Part shown: piece after piece, positions 11,544-27,019 of the stretch | Position numbering within the stretch: the stretch's first letter is position 1 | How the letters are laid out: every line of letters starts with the position of its first letter | Notes under the pieces: generated by a model | Seen by the model: only the letters and a program-made list of their open reading frames with translations | Databases searched by the model: none | What the model was told of the DNA's origin: nothing | From: Rhinopithecus roxellana | Lineage: Eukaryota; Chordata; Mammalia; Primates; Cercopithecidae | DNA: 64,000 nt | NCBI RefSeq assembly: GCF_007565055.1 | Contig: NC_044566.1 | Coordinates: forward strand, 56,279,332-56,343,331 | Direction: 5' to 3' | Translations under genes and position numbers: made by a program

Positions 11544-12360
11544 AAGCACATGTTTGAAATTCACACTCTCAACCACCTACTGGGCGCAGTTTGACAATCT
11601 AGGAAAAGTGGAACAAAGAATGATTTTGAAAGCTCCACCCAAAGACCTAATATCAAAAGAGTTGGCATGGTTTGGCTTCTGATAAATGCACTCAAAGCTT
11701 CTGCAGATAGAAAGACCAGCAGCGAAAAAGCTGGCCGCACACTGTCACTCATCTTCATACACACTTGGATCCCCGCCAGCCAGAGAGCCACGAGAACAAA
11801 TGGCCTCAGTGACCTACACTCTTTCTTCTCAAAAAATATTCCACAATTTGTGAAAAAAGCATGCTATAAGGAAGATCCATGTAGACACGATAAAATGATA
11901 AGATTGGGAAGGTGTGTTGATACCTCATGTCACTAAGTACAGATATTGCAACTTGATTCTTATTTTTAATATCCCTGTGAATTACTGTCACTCATTTCTA
12001 GGTGGTATCTTTTCCTTATTTGACATTTTAGAGAGTTTCCTTCTTCATTCACCATCCAAACTAAGATACGCAGAGAGATGCTGAAAGGGGTTTACCTCCC
12101 TACTTGACTACTAATGAATAAATTGATGTGTGCTTTTGCATTTCACAATCCGTTGAGTGAAACGATGGCTAATAGGTAAATATTTCTTTCTGGACCTTTA
12201 GTTACAGACTAGCAGGTCTTTTGTTTTTCATCTCTTCCTCCCTATGGGTATTAGAAAGGACAGTTGAAACTAAGGGGGAAAAAAGGTTTGTTTTATATTT
12301 CACTGAATTGTTCTTATACGTACATTTTATTATTAAATAAAATACTCAGTTTTCACCCTG
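11544..12360 (+). other. SOHLH2: SOHLH2 3'UTR
   Basis: Follows the TAA stop without any splice signal needed. Candidate poly(A) signals AATAAA occur at 12117, 12336 and 12389. I favour 12336, which is followed by T/GT-rich sequence, but the end is an inference. Open frames inside the UTR are short and unremarkable. Confidence 0.55.
12336..12341 (+). terminator. SOHLH2: Candidate SOHLH2 polyadenylation signal
   Basis: Canonical AATAAA about 790 bp after the stop codon, with T-rich sequence (catttttgtttcg) 30-50 bp downstream. Two further AATAAA hexamers, at 12117 and 12389, are alternatives. Confidence 0.45.
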
Positions 12361-12394
12361 AACATTGTAATCCATTTTTGTTTCGTTTAATAAA

Positions 12395-13190
12395 TATCTG
12401 TTCTCTCTTTTAGTAGTACTATGTAGGGAATTTAATTTCCTAGAGTTTTGAGACACTTAAAAATTACTGTAGGCATAGCCTAATTCTCATGTCAAACTGT
12501 ACAGCTTTTGTTTGAGGACACCAAAATGATGGAATCTGTAGATGTCTGACATACTTTATAAAGGAACAAGAAGTTTCCAACTAAGGTTTTATTCTTCTTA
12601 TTAAAAACAGGTGCTTGATTCTTCATTCTCTTTCGTTTAGAAATAGTTGCTTTGACATTAGAAGAGAACCTGTTGAGGTATTTTGGACACTGGGACTGCT
12701 GCCTATGTTCCCAGCTGGTCTTAATCGTTGCTGGCACTTTTGCTTTGTACCAGGGTTTCTTTATATCTCCATGTAGGCTATGAGAGAAGCCTGTGACTGG
12801 GAATTCTTCAACAGAGGACCTAAAAAGTGTGACCCCTAGAGCCATCTCTCTACTTGCTGCTCTCTCAGTCCCCTTTTCCTTTCAGCATAAAGAGGAGGCT
12901 ACCAGATCGATCGTTAGAGCTCTCTGCTTTTTGAGGCTGGGTCCCATGATCCTGGACTTCATGCAAGTGTCCAAATTCATTTCTAATACGAGAATTTCAT
13001 TTTTAATGAATTATTCTCTTCCAAGTGAGCTCAACTCTTAGCCAAGGAAGAAAGGTTAGTTGGGTTTCACCTTGTAGAAAAAGAGCAGGATGTTCCTTGT
13101 AAAATCAAGTTGGCTGGTTATGAGACAGACAGTTGCAGTGTTATTTTCACAATGAAGAAGATGCAAAGAGCTTGCCTAGAAAAGGTGATA
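12395..13190. other. Intergenic DNA downstream of SOHLH2
   Basis: No repeat or gene recognised. Short open frames on both strands lack gene-like composition. Confidence 0.5.
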
Positions 13191-13194
13191 GCTT

Positions 13195-13620
13195 GTAGGT
13201 TTCATGCTGGTAGCAGCAGAATGAGTGAAAGATAGTAGATGATCTGATACAGGGGCTGTGAAAAAGGGCAAATAATTAAGGATGCCACCCAGGCTTCTGG
13301 CTTCAGCAGCTAGCGAGACAGTATTGATGTTCACTGAGACAATGCAAGGAGAAGAACACTTGGAGTCACGGCACTAGAACATGACAATTTTATATGGGGA
13401 CATGTTGCATTTGAGGTATTTAAATGATATCCGAGTTGAAGTAGCCAAAATACATTCAGATATTGCAGCACAGGGAATAGATCTAGATGAGAGACATGGT
13501 TTGGGGTGTCAGCACTGGAGGGGAATGCCAAAGTGGGGGGATTAAACTTTAAATGGTGGCAGTGGACTGAATGACCCAGTAGGAACTTGTGACGCTGCAG
13601 TTCTATCATACTATATGATT
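13195..13620 (-). mobile_element. L2 ORF2 remnant (minus)
   Basis: 'ccacccaggcttctggcttcagcagct', 'cactgagacaatg' and 'acatgttgcatttgaggt' correspond to the reverse complement of well-known L2 ORF2 sequence. Decayed, no frame. Confidence 0.55.
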
Positions 13621-14034
13621 CATTTTAAGAGGTTACTCAACCAGGCTCCTGATGACACAAGGCATTGCAAATCACCGGAGATTCAAGGTACATGGGTACA
13701 ACCCTCAAAGGCAGAGGGCACAAGTTGTCGGTGGCAGCTGTTTGTTTATTGACTGTTTTTTGAATGTTAAGAAATTAAATTGCTCTGAACTTCTAGCTTC
13801 TGAAAAATTCGAAACATAGACAATACTGGCTCTATTTCTAGTCTGGAAAAATAGTAATGAACTGCTGAGGCAGAGCAGTGCCTCCCCCTTTCCATGGGCC
13901 ATCAGCTTCCCTTTGGTCCCTCCCCACCCAGCCTGCCTCATTCATTGAAGTGGTGTGCCCTGTCCCAGTAGGTGTTCCAGTCTGGTTCCAAAAGCGGTAG
14001 TGTTTCTCTATACAAGGAAATCATTTCGGGAAGG

Positions 14035-14150
14035 GAGGATGGAGAGGTTTGTTAAAATGCAGATTCCCAGGCCATATCCCCACAGGGCCAGATTTGATAA
14101 GCCTTACTCCCTGGTGCTTGGGAATCTGCATTTAAACACTACAAAATGTG
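14035..14150. mobile_element. MER5-like hAT-Charlie fragment
   Basis: 'gttaaaatgcagattcccag' and a matching 'gggaatctgcatttaaaca' resemble the interior of MER5-type elements. Ends not defined. Confidence 0.45.
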
Positions 14151-14234
14151 TTTGCTAGTATTTGATTATTCCTCTTAAACACATCCAGTTCGCATAAAGA
14201 GACACAGATACCCATAGGGGACAGAATAAATACA

Positions 14235-14428
14235 AACTAAAACCATATGTCATTGACTTCCAAACCTGGCAGGGCCTCAGAAGCACTCATAGGTTGATTA
14301 AAACTGTACATTCTCGGACTTTCTCCCAGAGATTCTGATTCCATAGCTCTGGAATGAGGCCCAGTACTCTGCATAGGATGATTAGGATGATTCTGATGCA
14401 CAGCGAGGTGTGAGAGCCCCTGTTAACT
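14235..14428 (+). mobile_element. MER5A-like DNA transposon
   Basis: In order it shows a 'cctcagaagca' segment, 'cattctcggactttctccca', 'gattctgattccatagctctggaatgaggcccag' in degenerate form, and 'gatgattctgatgcacag'. This is the order of the MER5A consensus as I remember it, so it is a non-autonomous hAT-Charlie copy. Confidence 0.7.
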
Positions 14429-14429
14429 T

Positions 14430-17270
14430 ACAGCACGCTGATCAAGTGCATGTTAAGGGATGGAGTGGAGCACAAGGAGCACCACCCTCCTAAATAGGCA
14501 GTGATGGAGAGACTCATTCATTACTCCTACAGTGATTAAGAAAGGGTTTGCTGAGATGGGTTCCCGAAACTGCTTTGGTGAGTTAGAAGGATGAATAGGT
14601 AGTACAGCTGGGAAACTCAAAGGCGGGAGTGAACCCCGTACATTTTGAGTAGGTATTCCCAAGGAGTGAAAACCGGAAAAGTGATGTGGGGTTTCACTCA
14701 TTTGGTTTATCTAGATGGCAGTGGAAACTGCATGAAGAGGTGGTTCTGAATTTTTATCAAAGCTTTCATATTTTGTGAAGTTACTCTAAAGGTATTGTTA
14801 AAAATAGAATGTCACTTTTGAAAAAAAAAAAAACAACATTGGAAAGGATTTGTCATTTCTCTGAATGGCATTGATGTAACAAAGTCTTAAGACCTGAACC
14901 TGAACTTTCTGGTATTTTTCTACCAACCTATAGCACATGCCACTGGTTTCCCCTTTTCTTCTGTGCATCTCCCTGTTACATGGAAGTAGGAAGCAGGAAG
15001 CCCACAGATCACCTTGATTAATCCGGTATCAGGAGCTGTTTTCATCACCATGGAAACATGACACTCCCGTGAAAAATGGAGAAACCTCTGATCTTCGTAT
15101 TTTAAAAGGTTTTTTGTTTTTTTTTAACACCCTAGAATAATGTTCTTTTTGAAAACAGGATACACATACAAACACACGATTATATTACACATCTTGTATG
15201 CGGTTGAATTTTACTCATCATGCTTGTAAAAATATTAATTTATGCTCAAAGCAAAGGTTTCTAGATATAAGATTATAAAATGAGAGGGCTTAAGTGCCAC
15301 TGGAAGAAACTTCGGGGAAGTAGACTTCTAAAATGCACACATTGTTCTAAGAAGAACATGTATCCCAAGAAGTCTTTGCAAATAGATATTCCTTTATGAT
15401 TATTTCTTACCCAGGTAGTATCAAGGCTATGTAAGGGTGTTGGGAGTGGTGCATTTCATAAAACACTGAATTTTTCCTCCTTTCAATCTGCATCAAGCTA
15501 TTTCTTTTTATCCTTCAAAATAATAGCCAAATGTTTAAAAATTCTCTGCTTAGGACTCCATGTTATTTTAAACCCTCAATAACTGATCTCAATATTGCCT
15601 GCATCCTGTAGATTATTTTCCACATAGTCCTGGAATAAGACTCAATTTTGAACTGGAAACTTTTGAAAAGTAGAAAATCTTTCCTATAGTTATGTGTATA
15701 TTAGGATGGGCACACAAAAACAAGAATAAACTCACTGAATACTTTCCCTACTGCTCTAGGCTAAAAATGGTTCTCTCATGTTGCGGTATTCTAACGCTGC
15801 TGACTCTTGTTGATGGAACATTAAGGAAGGGGTGAAAAACTTACAGCACTCACGTCCCTGGGGTAGTTACTTGTTTCTTTAATATTTTTAGATTTTATTT
15901 ACTGTAATCAAAAAGAAGGCCAATGGGGTTGGAACACTGATTTTTATAATTGAATGCAGAATTATAATTGAACTATGTCAAATTTAACTGGTAAAATAAA
16001 GATGTTAAATATCTTTCTAAAGGAGATATTATGGGTTTTTTCTTTTTTTCAGTACAATAGGAAGTTCTACTTTTTTATAGGGTTAGAGCATCAGGAACTG
16101 GATGAAAATGCCCCTAAGCCTTTGAGAGAGTTAAAAGAAAGGGAGAAAGACAAAATACCAGTTGAGCTACCTTTTTTTTTTTTTTCCTTTAGAAGTAGAA
16201 AATAGTATTTGGAAAAATTTGAATATGAACACATTGTCTTGGGTTCTTAATCTTATGCAACTGAGAAACTAGTGCAGGATTTACTCTGAGCTCAAAGTCA
16301 TATTTCCTTGCTTTCTTGAGTCATGTGAGAAGCATCGTATATGGGGAAGGGAATTCCTTTCTTGACCGTCACTGCCCTCACCCTGTGAAGCAAGAGCTGT
16401 GAGTTTCAATATAAATATTATTGCTGGCCACAAGACTTCCCAGATCCTTTTCAAAAACCCTAGCCGCAGCATTTGGCTGGCAGAGGATGTGTTTATACTT
16501 AGTCTCACTATCAATTCTCCCTAAAATGGAAAACCTGCAACAAAGGATGCACTAAAATACCGCTCCCCAGGGCAGGCTTGTGTCAGCACAAGAGGCAGTT
16601 ACAGGGAGATCATGTTAAGGGATTTGCACTTAACCTTGGCTCCGGTCCAGCCAAGGCTGGGAAAAGTACTCCCAGTTCTCTACCCCAGCAGCAAATGATG
16701 TAATTGGCACTACAAGGAGGCACATCCGCTGACCTGGCTTGGCAGAGGTGAGTGCGAAGGTGCTTGTATAAATGGTTTGCTTGTTGAGGTTCAAAATGGC
16801 TTATGAAAAGAAGGCGCTTAACCAGCATTTTATCACAGGTTAACTGCATTAGAGAAATTGGGTTAAAATGTTAAATCTCAGCTGCTAGAACCAGCTTTGT
16901 GTCATTTGGGTATTTCCTTCAAATGCTAATGAAAGCTCAAGAATACTAATCAGATCCCATTGGCAAAGCCAAGCCAGTCATGGCAGGTTTCCAGCTGAAA
17001 ATTATTTTTCACTGTCTACACTTGGATATTCTGCTCCCACTTGAACAAAGGCAAGACAAAGTCATTGGTGATTATACTCCTCCTATGCCCAGTCCAGGCC
17101 TCCCGCAGCATGTCCCTACAACTGCTCTTCGCAATTCTCAGGCCCTTGCCTCTGTAATGAATAGAGCTCTGCTTCTACACCCTCAGTGCCTGATGCAAGA
17201 CCAGACACTACTTGCTCACTGCTTAGGCCGGGGCACTGATTACCTCACCCAGAAGAGACAGCTGAGTGTC
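14430..17270. other. Intergenic DNA, no gene recognised
   Basis: Mostly unique-looking sequence with short homopolymers (A12 near 14820; T13 near 16171). The open frames on either strand are short and lack initiation context or splice partners. Nothing supports a gene. Confidence 0.5.
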
Positions 17271-17276
17271 GTGGAG

Positions 17277-17490
17277 AAAGCACGGGACTAGAAGTCAGAA
17301 TGTTGTGAATAGAGCCTAGTTCACTACCCATTAGCTGCGTATATTTGGGTAAATTATTTGCCTTTTTGCACTTGTTTCCTCTTCTGTAAAATGGGAGTAA
17401 TGAAATTTGTTTACTTATTCAGGGTCTGAGGATTCAAGATCATGTTTATAAAACTTCCTGGCATGTGGTAGACCCTTACCCAGTGGTAGT
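17277..17490 (+). mobile_element. MIR
   Basis: Degenerate but ordered MIR core: 'ggactagaagtcagaatg', 'gggtaaattatttgcc', 'tttcctcttctgtaaaatgg', then 'cctggcatgtggtagaccc'. Confidence 0.75.
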
Positions 17491-17494
17491 TGCT

Positions 17495-18430
17495 CTTCTT
17501 ATCTTGCCACCTTCCCTTCCTGCAGCCTGTCTACTCCCTAATACACAATCTGCACAGAGGAAGAAAAATCGTGGTTCTTAATGTCACTTCATACCACTCT
17601 TCCTGGCTCTGTAGCATCCTAAACAAGGAGAGGTTTTGGTTCTGAGGGGCTGCTGGGATTTTCTCCAGGCAGATTTGACTGTCTGGCTGCTGCTGTTGTA
17701 TAAGCAGAGATTTAACTGGGGTTTTACCAAGCACGTTTGACAGAGAAGATAAGGGCTAGGGAGTTGAATAAGTATGCAAGGGAGTCATGATCAGGAAGAC
17801 CCGGGGGATCTTGGCTTTACAAGTAAGGAGGGTGATGGGCCCTGGAAAACGGATCAGTGGATGCAGGGCTCCACCTGTGTGGTTAAAAAATTGTTGATGT
17901 CAAAGTAGGTAGAGGGATGAGATGTAAGGGTAAGGTGTGGGGAGTGGGTGGGGGGTAAAAGTAGATGTAGCAGTTAGTGAGTGGCATACTCAGAATGGTG
18001 GGTATGGAGGGAGTATGACTGTGGGAGTATTCTTTCTCCTTTATGGAAAAGAAAAATGTGATCATACAAGGCTACAGAGAGAACAGGTAAACCAGTAACT
18101 CCAGCAAGACCTCATCTGTCCAGCACTGTTAGCTGTTGAGAATCCCATTCATACAACCATTCCAGACAACAAATAACTTAAAGCACATGCTTCATTTTAA
18201 TGACTTGGAGAGAATTCTTACTAATGACCAGTTTGCTGAATGCATCAATCATATACTAGGGGATGTTGTACTTGTACAGAGAGAAAGGGCACGAGACAGG
18301 GAGAGGATGTGTGAGCACTTTAAGGAAGAATATAACATGCATCAGTATTTTCAAAGATAACCATTTCCAGGGAGTTACAAAGTCTTCATGAAGTAGTAAA
18401 TTTCTATTTTAATAACAGGGGACTGTAATT
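17495..18430. other. Intergenic DNA with a G-rich patch
   Basis: Unique-looking. Bases 17880-18010 are purine-rich on the + strand and include a potential G-quadruplex at 17928-17955. No gene recognised. Confidence 0.5.
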
Positions 18431-18435
18431 ATTAG

Positions 18436-18710
18436 CTGATCACTTGCCTATTTCCAGTCAATAGCACAGGTAAGACCTTAATGTAATTTTCTACAAAGAA
18501 AATAAATATATGAACAGATGTTTATAATAATAATTGAAAAACCAGTGGAGTCATTTCTCACCAACTAGATATGACAAAGATTATAAAGTTTTACACAGTG
18601 TTGGTGAGGGATTGAGGGAAAACTATCGTATATGTAGGTAGGAATTAAATTTGCATCAATTATTTGGCAACATCCATCACAATTGTAAATGTACATACCT
18701 TTTGTATTAA
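18436..18710 (+). mobile_element. Old L1 fragment, copy A
   Basis: Resembles the terminal ORF2 region of an L1M ('agatatgacaaagattataa', 'ggcaacatccatcacaatt', 'gtaaatgtacatacc'). Bases 18555-18705 are closely related to 19655-19790. Confidence 0.6.
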
Positions 18711-19065
18711 AATTCAGAGACAAAGAGACTTAGATGAATGTAGCCCCAGAAGCAGAGTTCAGAACTATGGAATAAGTGTGAAGTGCTCGATGTGCTGAGA
18801 AAGAACAAAGAAAGGCCTTCAGACTGATGGAGTGTGACAGGATCCAGATGAGCCCTCTTCTTGAGTTGAATTGGAAGTACTTTTTAAACTGGGTAGGATC
18901 AAGTTAGCATTTCAAGAATGTTTGGGAAAAGCAGATTATTCCAGAAACAGCAATGGGGAAGCAATTTGAAATTGAAAAAAAAAAAAAAAGAAAGTAAAGC
19001 TGCATTCCTACATCACCCCCCCGAAAATACTGTAAAATCATTAAAGAAAACATGTATATTTTTAG

Positions 19066-19467
<402 letters not shown>

Positions 19468-19489
19468 TTACATTAATATGACTGGCAAA

Positions 19490-19830
19490 TGGCTTGTTTC
19501 CCTAATATGCAAAGGGCTTTTCAAATGAGTAAGGAACATACAAGCCACCAGGGAGAAAAATGGGCAAAGGTCATCAACAGCACTTCATGAAGAAGAAACA
19601 CAAGGAAAATAAATAGGTGAAAAGTTATTCACAACAGTAATTGATAATGAACTATTTTTCACAGACTAGATATGACAAAGCTTATGAACTTTAACAGGGG
19701 TTGAGGGAAAACTCATGTGGATAGGAATTTAAATTTGCATCAATTATTTGGCAACATCAAGATTGTAAATGTACATACCCTCAATTCCACAATTTCTTAC
19801 CTACCTGAATTTATTATGAATCTTTCTGAA
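19490..19830 (+). mobile_element. Old L1 fragment, copy B
   Basis: Terminal L1M ORF2-like sequence ('gggcaaaggtcatcaacagcac', 'acatcaagattgtaaatg', 'cctcaattccacaatttctt'). It shares an almost identical block with copy A at 18555-18705. Confidence 0.6.
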
Positions 19831-22480
<2,650 letters not shown>

Positions 22481-22484
22481 GCCA

Positions 22485-22725
22485 GTAGTGCAAGAGCTTT
22501 AGAGCTTTAGAGTCAGACAAACCTCTGTTGAAGTGCAAGCTGCATCACCTACTAGTGGGTGGCCATGAGCAGTCTCCCTGACCCCTCTGTGCCTCAGTTT
22601 CCTAATCTGTGAAAATGAGGAGTTAACAGAAGCTGCCTAGCAAGGCTGTGGGAAAATGAAACGAGAGAATGGGGCTGGCACATGGTAACCATTTATTATG
22701 CCTTAGTTGCTATTATTATTGTTGA
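22485..22725 (+). mobile_element. MIR
   Basis: Ordered MIR landmarks: 'agctttagagtcagacaaac', 'ctgtgcctcagtttcctaat', 'ggggctggcacatggtaacc' and a terminal 'ttattattgttg'. Confidence 0.8.
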
Positions 22726-24010
22726 TACTGTTCTCATCTGAGGCCAGTGGGGGCAAATAAGTTTTATGCCAGTAGATTCCTCCCCACAAATCCTCCTGGG
22801 TAAGCAGCTGCCTCTGCTGCTTTCTCAGGCTGCTTTGTTCGACTTCTGCCTGCTTGAGGCATAAATCAATAACTTTGATGATAGCCACTGCTCTTGTGTG
22901 TGAGATGACGCAGGAGGAAGGAAGGTTACAAGAGGGGGTGATCACTGGAAAAAACTAATGTAAATCTATAAACTCAGCACCCCACAGGCAGAGGAAATGC
23001 TCCCAATACATTGGCCTCTGTCTATACATCTGGATAAAATGTAAACAATAAGCTTTATTTTAATATGATCATAAAATTGCAAGCTTTGCAAACACAGGAG
23101 CAACGTCCTCCATTTCCTCTGAGTCCCTCCGCACTGCTGTCCTTAGGTAGCTAAGCCAGCAGCCTTCAATCTTTTTCTTTCTTTCTTTTCTTTTTTTTTT
23201 TGCTGATTCATAAAAATGGATGCCACTTACATGAGCGATCACTCTTGTGGGGATGCCCAAGATTCTATGAAATTCCCAACACACAAGCAGCAATTCCTCT
23301 CTATTCTCTCTCTTGAACACAAAGGAGAATGACAAAAATAAAGGGGTACATTTTAGCTAGCTCCAATTCGCTTTGGAAAAAAATATATAATTTGTGAGCT
23401 TATCTTTATTGTTAGTCATATGTTTCTTTTGACACGTCACACTGTTCACCTTCGCCATTTCAACAGGCATCCATTTCAACAAGCTATCATCAAACAGTGG
23501 TGCCAGGGAGCTACTAGGAAGTGGGATGAGGAGACTCTGGGGTGTCTATCGGTGCTTCCCAACAAGTGTTATGGGCCCTCTGTTTTCAGGTGGACCCTCC
23601 TGCAGGAGCAGAAGATTTCTTGCTAAAGGGGGTGTAAAGGTCTTTTCGTTTTTCCTTAATGGATCAGAATCTGCATAGAAAACAGAAATGAAATGCTCAG
23701 GTGAGAGCAGTGATTCTCAATGGCTGGTGTCCAAGACACAAAAGGATAACCCCAATGTTTTTATCATACCAACTTCTGAAGATCAATGTTTGCCAAATTT
23801 TTTCTGAATAACGGACACTATGAAGAAGACACAAAGTGATTATAAAGGGGAGATTTTGGAGTGGGATCTGTTTCAAGTCAAAGGAGAAAGTGATCAAGCA
23901 GCTTGGGGGCCAGTTACAACACTGAGTGAAAGCCGCTGGGTTAAGGAGAAGGCTATGGGTTCGCCACACAAGACAAAAGCTGAACTTTTGATTACCTTTC
24001 CCACCATTCC
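22726..24010. other. Intergenic DNA, no gene recognised
   Basis: Unique-looking, with a pyrimidine tract at 23170-23200. Short frames only. Confidence 0.5.
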
Positions 24011-24014
24011 TCTC

Positions 24015-24645
24015 CCTTTCTTTTAGTAAATGGCAAACCCATTTGTCACCAAGCCAGAAATCTTCGAGTCATTGGCTTCTCTCTCTCTCTCTCCTTTTCT
24101 CTTTCTCTCATACTATCCATTGGATTGATCAGCAAATCTTGACTTTTTGAGTTCAATATGTCATCATTGCCTAACCACTTCACTCCAGTGAAGGATGGTA
24201 CTCATCCTGGTCTAGGCCACCAATATCTCTCACCCGGGGAATGGCCTCCTAACTAGTCACTGCTTTCACATTTCCCTGCTCAATCTGTTTCACACAGTAG
24301 ACAGAACGGACTTTTTAATGTTTAAATCAGATTATGCCATTTATTTGCAAGCCTCCAATGACCTCTCACGGAAAAGCAGTCTTTACTATGAGTCTATGAG
24401 ACCTTTTAGGACGTCAGTCCTTGCAACCTCTCCAACGACATCATCTCCAACAGCTCTTCCCCTGTGTCACTCAGCTCATTGACAATGGTCACCTGGGTTT
24501 TACTTGAACAACCCTACCTCAGGGCTTTGCACTTGCAATTCTCTCTGCATGAAGTATTTTATTCCAGAAATTTGCTTGGCTAACTTATTTATTCAGTTCA
24601 TCACAGGCCTCATTATGAAAGAAGCCTTATTCTTTTTTATGGGCA
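24015..24645 (+). mobile_element. L2 ORF2/3' remnant
   Basis: Good order match to L2 as I know it: 'cgagtcattggcttctctct', 'ggattgatcagcaaatcttg', 'atggcctcctaactagtcac', 'cagggctttgcacttgcaat'. No intact frame. Confidence 0.75.
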
Positions 24646-25299
24646 ACTTGCTCATCGGCACCTGTTTCAGCCGTCAATGACTGTGAGCAAACTGGCAACG
24701 TCAAACTCCGTAAAATTTTGAGTTTTTTTTTTAATGACCTAAAATAGAGAGCTTATTATCTCAGAAACTTGTTAAGGTCAAATTTTTTGTGTATTATCCT
24801 CAGCACATGGTTGCTTTTCTCTTACAGACTCTTCCACTTGTTTTAAAGAATGAATGATTTGGGGACTTTGGAGTATTTAAATCTATTTTAAACATGGTAT
24901 ATGTTCTTGTAATTATTTTTCTCGCATTGGCACTGATTGTACTTTATTAGTTAGTTCCAAAGACCCTTAATTGCAGAAAGCTGCCTGGGGAAGTGCGAGA
25001 TCAAGTCAATTGTATTGATGAGAAAAGAAGAAAACAAACTAATAGACCTAATGACTTGGAGTCTAAGACAATCATGAAAGACTTTCCCCTCCACTTCCTC
25101 AAAACATAGGTAGGTGCAATGTTAAGTAGAGTCAGAGAAGTCAGTAACTCATTTTGCCGTTTTAAAGCCCCAACGCAATTTATTTATGAGGCTCGGGGTA
25201 TTTTAAATTCACCTAAGTCAATCACGCGGTGAAAATCATGCTCGGGTGTGAATTCCGGCATGAAAATATGCATCCCCTGATTGTATTCACACAGACCTT
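24646..25299. other. Unique intergenic DNA before the orphan CpG island
   Basis: No transposon signature seen over about 650 bp. It leads straight into the CpG-rich patch, so it could be conserved regulatory sequence, but conservation cannot be judged from one sequence. Confidence 0.4.
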
Positions 25300-25710
25300 T
25301 TGCATCGCAAGCGGGGTGAGCAGCTGTTGCGGAGTCAGTAGAGCCTGGTCTGAGTAAGGAAGAGCGCGGTAGCGGCCCTGGTGGGGTCGGAGAGAGGGCA
25401 CTAGGGCTGTTTCTATTTGGGGACCTGGCGGAAGGCGCCGCCGCCGGGTCATTGCAGCGCCTCCCCAGCGCGCAGTGCTGCGGATCCCACAGCAGCCTCC
25501 AGGCCAGGTTCCGGGATGCTTGGGGATGGCGCGGCTGCACCTGTCACCCGCCGCTCCCTCCTGCTCCGGGGAGACCCCGCGCCGACCTCTGTCCTTGCGC
25601 CTGACAGCTGGGCCCCGAGTCTCCCCTGCCTCTGCTGTCATACGGAGATGGCTGGTGATTAGTAATCGTCTCCATCCTCCACGCGGGAGGCGTGACCAGG
25701 CTTTTACACG
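25300..25710. promoter_or_regulatory. Orphan CpG-island-like patch
   Basis: GC-rich stretch with many retained CpGs (for example gaaggcgccgccgccgggtc near 25432 and cgcgccgacctctgtccttg near 25578) inside otherwise AT-rich intergenic DNA. It lies about 13 kb after SOHLH2 and 28 kb before the DCLK1 CpG island. No Alu or other repeat explains the GC content. Open frames on both strands (up to 186 codons on the minus strand, 25222-25782) are expected in GC-rich DNA. It could be an unannotated lncRNA promoter or an enhancer. Confidence 0.55.
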
Positions 25711-25969
25711 CATCCTGTGAGCCAGCGCCTGGAAATTCCTTTCAGGGACTGCTTTTGCATCTAGAAACCAGAAGTGATTCAAGTGATATGTTCAACTCCT
25801 GCCCCTGGGCTGGGGAGAGCGCCACAGCTCAGTAAAGCACTGCTCCCAGGGAAGAGCTGTCTCTGCCCTCATGGCATAGTTCTTTTCCCTTTCCTGATCA
25901 AGGAGACAATGACAGAAGTATGACTGTCATGGCTGATGATAGCCAGACTGGAAAGACATTCGCACTAGG

Positions 25970-26285
25970 GTTTTGTTTTGTTTGTTTTTGTAGACGGAGT
26001 CTCACTTTGTCACCCAGGCTGGAGCTCAGTGGCACAATCACGACTCACTGCAGCCTCAATCTCTCCTGAGGCTCAAGTGATTCTCCCACCTCAGCCTCCC
26101 AAGTAGCTGGGACTACAGGCGCATGCCACTATGCCTGACTTTTTTTTTTTTTTTTTTTTTTAAGTAGAGAGGAGAGTCTCACTATATTGTCCAGGCTAGT
26201 CTCAAACTCCTGACTTCAAGTGATCCTCCCACCTCAGCCTCACAAAATACTTGGATTACAGGCGTGAGCCACTGCGCCCAGCTCT
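25970..26285 (-). mobile_element. AluJ-like, minus strand
   Basis: Starts in T-rich 'gttttgtttgtttttgtaga', has a T-rich middle linker (T22 near 26140), and ends 'gtgagccactgcgcccagct'. Many differences from young Alu. Confidence 0.93.
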
Positions 26286-26289
26286 CATT

Positions 26290-27019
26290 AGTTACCACTA
26301 ACACAATTCCTCAATTGTAAAATAAAGCATTGAACAAGTTGTTTACATTTAAATCACTTTGTGAGTGTCTATCAGCCTCCAAAAATTGAGGCAGTTTCTC
26401 AGACTAATATCAGTAGCAATTCTATCACTATTTGCACGTGGCAATATCTTCTTCAATGTAAGGGAAAAATAATTGTGATCAATTTGCCAGGTATCAATTT
26501 GGGTAACATTTCTACCATCTTGATTTGACATATTGCATTGCAGTTCCCCAAGTCACTCCAGCTGGGGCACAGGAGGCAGCTAACAGTCACTGTGGGCATG
26601 CTTTTATATTCTGTTACCTTGAGCCCACCAGGCTCATGTGCTTAGTCCTTCTTGTCACTGGCTCTGCCCCTGCCCTTGGTACTTGTCCAGGCCAGGCCCC
26701 AGGGGAAGAATGCTTATAGACTGGGTCAGATATTTTACCTTCCCCATTGCTCTTGGGAGTGGTCTCCATCTTCGTCCCTTGTTAGTTCATTTTGCTAATT
26801 TCAGGAACCCCAGATCCTGGTCCTGGTCCTCCTCCACCAGAGGGAAGGAAGTCAGAGCTTGCTCCAAAGAAATTCTTGCAAAGTGGCCCCACAACTGCTT
26901 GTCTGAGTCAAGCCTCAGTGGAAAAAAATACCTGTATCCATCATCTCTTTCTCTATTCCTCTATGAATAATTTACCTCATAGTTCATCATATTCTATAAT
27001 ATTTGCTTATGATAACTAA
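26290..27019. other. Intergenic DNA, no gene recognised
   Basis: Unique-looking. Bases 26638-26970 are open on the + strand for 110 codons without gene-like features. Confidence 0.45.

Noticed and set aside
24079..24112. CT repeat as an independent microsatellite of interest
   Set aside because: It falls inside L2 sequence whose consensus is already CT-rich here.
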